This document shows positions 62,358-64,000 of a DNA stretch of 64,000 nucleotides, piece by piece. The first letter of the stretch is position 1. Each line of letters starts with the position of its first letter. The stretch is from Siniperca chuatsi (Eukaryota > Chordata > Actinopteri > Centrarchiformes > Sinipercidae): NCBI RefSeq assembly GCF_020085105.1, contig NC_058052.1:18826733-18890732 (forward strand), in the 5' to 3' direction. The notes under the pieces are model-generated. The model did not search any database. It worked only from the letters and a program-made list of their open reading frames with translations, and was not told the DNA's origin. Made by a program: the position numbers and the translations under genes.

Positions 62358-63877
62358 ATGCAGATTCTGTGGTCGCCTCTTCTAGCTCTCCTACTCTGCT
62401 GCTACCTCTCAGGAAGCCAAGCCAACCGTGTCTACGTTCACCCCTTTCATCTCTTTGCTGCCGAGAATGTCAGCTGTGAGACCCTGCAGACCCAGACGTC
62501 CAAGCCTCTGGAGACACTTCCTGTGACGCTCCTTGATATTGAAGTCCTGACACCAGACAGCAGGGACCCGTCTAAACTGGATGCACAGAGGCAGAACATC
62601 ACAGAGAGGACAGTGGTCCTGGCAGAGCTGTTGAACTCTCTTGGCCTGAGGATGTACCAGGCTCTCAGCAGCAAACAGCTCAGCTCCAATATCCTCCTCT
62701 CTCCAGTGAACACCTTCGGATCCCTCGTCACCTTCTACCTGGGAGCCTCCAAGAAGACAGCAAGCTCGTTCCAGGTCCTGCTCTTGATTTGATCTTATTG
62801 TAGAGATAGCCAAAAAAAATAGTCTATTGATACAGTCCTAACCATCTATCTGATTATCAGGTCTTGTACGTTCACTCAAAGAAGTACATTTTTCCCAATT
62901 CTCTCCTTTCCTTCCAGCTTCTACTGGGCCTGAGCAGCGGCACCGACCGAGAGGACTGTGTGTCCTTAGTGGACGGACACAAGGTTCTCAAGACCCTGCA
63001 GAGTATTAACTCTCTGGTGGACGATGGACCTAAAGATGAGATCACCACCCAGGTCTGGACCTTCACTCGCCAGGATGCTCAACTGTCCGAGGACTTTATT
63101 CAAGGCACACAGGACTTCTCAGACACATCGTTCATCCGCGGGGTCGACTTCTCCAAACCTCAGGAGGCTGAGCAGCTGGTGAACAGCTTCGTGGAAAAGA
63201 CGTCAGACGGGAAGGTGAAGAGCGTCTTCAAAGATCTGAACTCCAGCAGCAACCTTCTGTTCATTACTTCCTTCAACTTCCAAGGTCTGTCTCTTCCTCT
63301 CTTTTGTTTAGACGTCTGTTAAATTTATTTGACAGAATACACAAATTGCAATTCATGAGTCAAAACTCACTTGTATTTAAGGAGCGCAATGTAAACATAT
63401 ACCACATTTTAGGACTTTAAAAATCTTCATCACAATGCCAGGATGATAATATTAAATCAACTACCTAAGCCTGTTACACTGTGTGTGTGGCACCAAAGAT
63501 TGTATGTGGAAAGGAAAACATTTTGCAGATATGTGTTGTACTTGTTGAAAGTTTTCACTTTAAATTAATGTGGGACAGATGCAGTACTGGACCACTTATT
63601 ATGATCAGATTTGCAATAAATTCAAACACACTTAGTTGACCCAGATGCTGATATACCAAATGGAAATCCTACAGATAATAATGTTTAGAGTACTGTCAAC
63701 TACTGCACCACCTTACAGTACCTGATTGTGTTCTTTGGTTGTGTCTGTTTAGGCAACTGGAGGACAGCCTTCCAACCAGAGAAGACCTCTTTGCAGGAGT
63801 TTCATGTGGATGAAACAACCACAGTGATGGCTCCACTGATGACCCACACGGGTCAGTACCACTACTTGAATGATAAG
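62358..63877 (+). CDS. agt: Angiotensinogen (serpin A8), 5' part; continues beyond the window
   Basis: Coding exons are 62358-62774, 62918-63284 and 63753-63877, in phase, giving 303 residues before the gene runs past the right edge after a GTAAAT donor. The signal peptide is residues 1-22 (MQILWSPLLALLLCCYLSGSQA). Cleavage exposes angiotensin I, NRVYVHPFHL, the renin/ACE substrate giving NRVYVHPF. A glycosylation site NVS follows, then Cys40, mature position 18 as in human AGT. Cys153 in EDCVSLVDGHKVL matches the disulfide partner that controls renin access. The serpin body begins with LGLRMYQALSSKQLSSNILLSP. It is a secreted plasma protein and the only precursor of angiotensins; the serpin fold is non-inhibitory. 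Human exon 2 corresponds to the first two coding exons here, so an extra intron splits it. The reactive-centre region lies outside the window. Confidence 0.96.
62775..62917 (+). other. agt: Extra intron within agt (143 bp)
   Basis: The donor is CAG|GTCCTG and the acceptor TCCTTTCCTTCCAG|CTT, phase 0. Reading through would hit a TGA stop after a few codons, and splicing restores the SSFQ-LLLGLSSG continuity expected of the serpin helix region. Confidence 0.88.
63285..63752 (+). other. agt: agt intron after the NFQ(G) junction
   Basis: The donor is CCAAG|GTCTGT and the acceptor GTGTCTGTTTAG|GC, phase 1. The junction residues NFQ-GNWRTAF sit where human AGT exon 2 ends (HFQGKM, from memory). 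The intron itself is AT-rich without recognised features. Confidence 0.85.
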
Positions 63878-64000
63878 GTAAATCTTAGTTCAGGAGATTT
63901 GTCTTTTTTATACTGATTTGTTGGCTCATTTGTGCATTTCTGTTCACCACATATTTGCAGCTGTAAAATATGAAATGTATTTGGGTGAGTGAGCTTGCTC
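63878..64000 (+). other. agt: Start of the next agt intron at the window edge
   Basis: Follows the AAG|GTAAAT donor. The remaining agt exons, including the serpin reactive loop, are outside the window. Confidence 0.8.

Overview
The window is vertebrate nuclear DNA from a teleost fish, most likely a perch-like (percomorph) species. Genes have short exons with GT-AG introns, and dinucleotide microsatellites are dense. The typical teleost interspersed repeats are present, including the CAGTGGTGG-ended family that carries many TACTTAAGTA words. An angiotensinogen gene encodes a fish-type angiotensin I.

Layout. Positions 1-14.2 kb hold no recognisable gene. At 14.2-15.7 kb is hmx2 and at 22.8-24.7 kb is hmx3, both on the minus strand with two coding exons each. 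They are tandem NKX5-type homeobox genes of inner ear, lateral line and sensory neuron development. A block upstream of hmx2 (18.03-18.57 kb) and a block upstream of hmx3 (30.39-30.92 kb) are diverged copies of each other in the same orientation, and they are the best candidates for a tandemly duplicated enhancer pair. Positions 25-44.5 kb are non-coding, with several mobile-element relics, microsatellites and an internal tandem duplication. At 45.0-47.1 kb is ikzf5 (Pegasus zinc finger factor), on the plus strand. At 49.05-57.86 kb, minus strand, is a 22-exon secreted CUB/ZP gene related to DMBT1 and CUZD1. I could join its exons in phase into 795 residues: signal peptide, CUB, five somatomedin-B-like modules, CUB, ZP. 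At 60.8-63.9 kb, plus strand, is the 5' part of agt (angiotensinogen), which runs off the right edge.

The hmx2-hmx3-ikzf5-DMBT1/CUZD1 grouping is, from memory, the same neighbourhood as human 10q26. No trace of acadsb, pstk or bub3 is seen here, and agt lies next to it. There is no operon logic: ikzf5 and the CUB/ZP gene are tail to tail, and the CUB/ZP gene and agt are head to head. All exon boundaries were read by eye from splice sites and phase; none is backed by transcript data.
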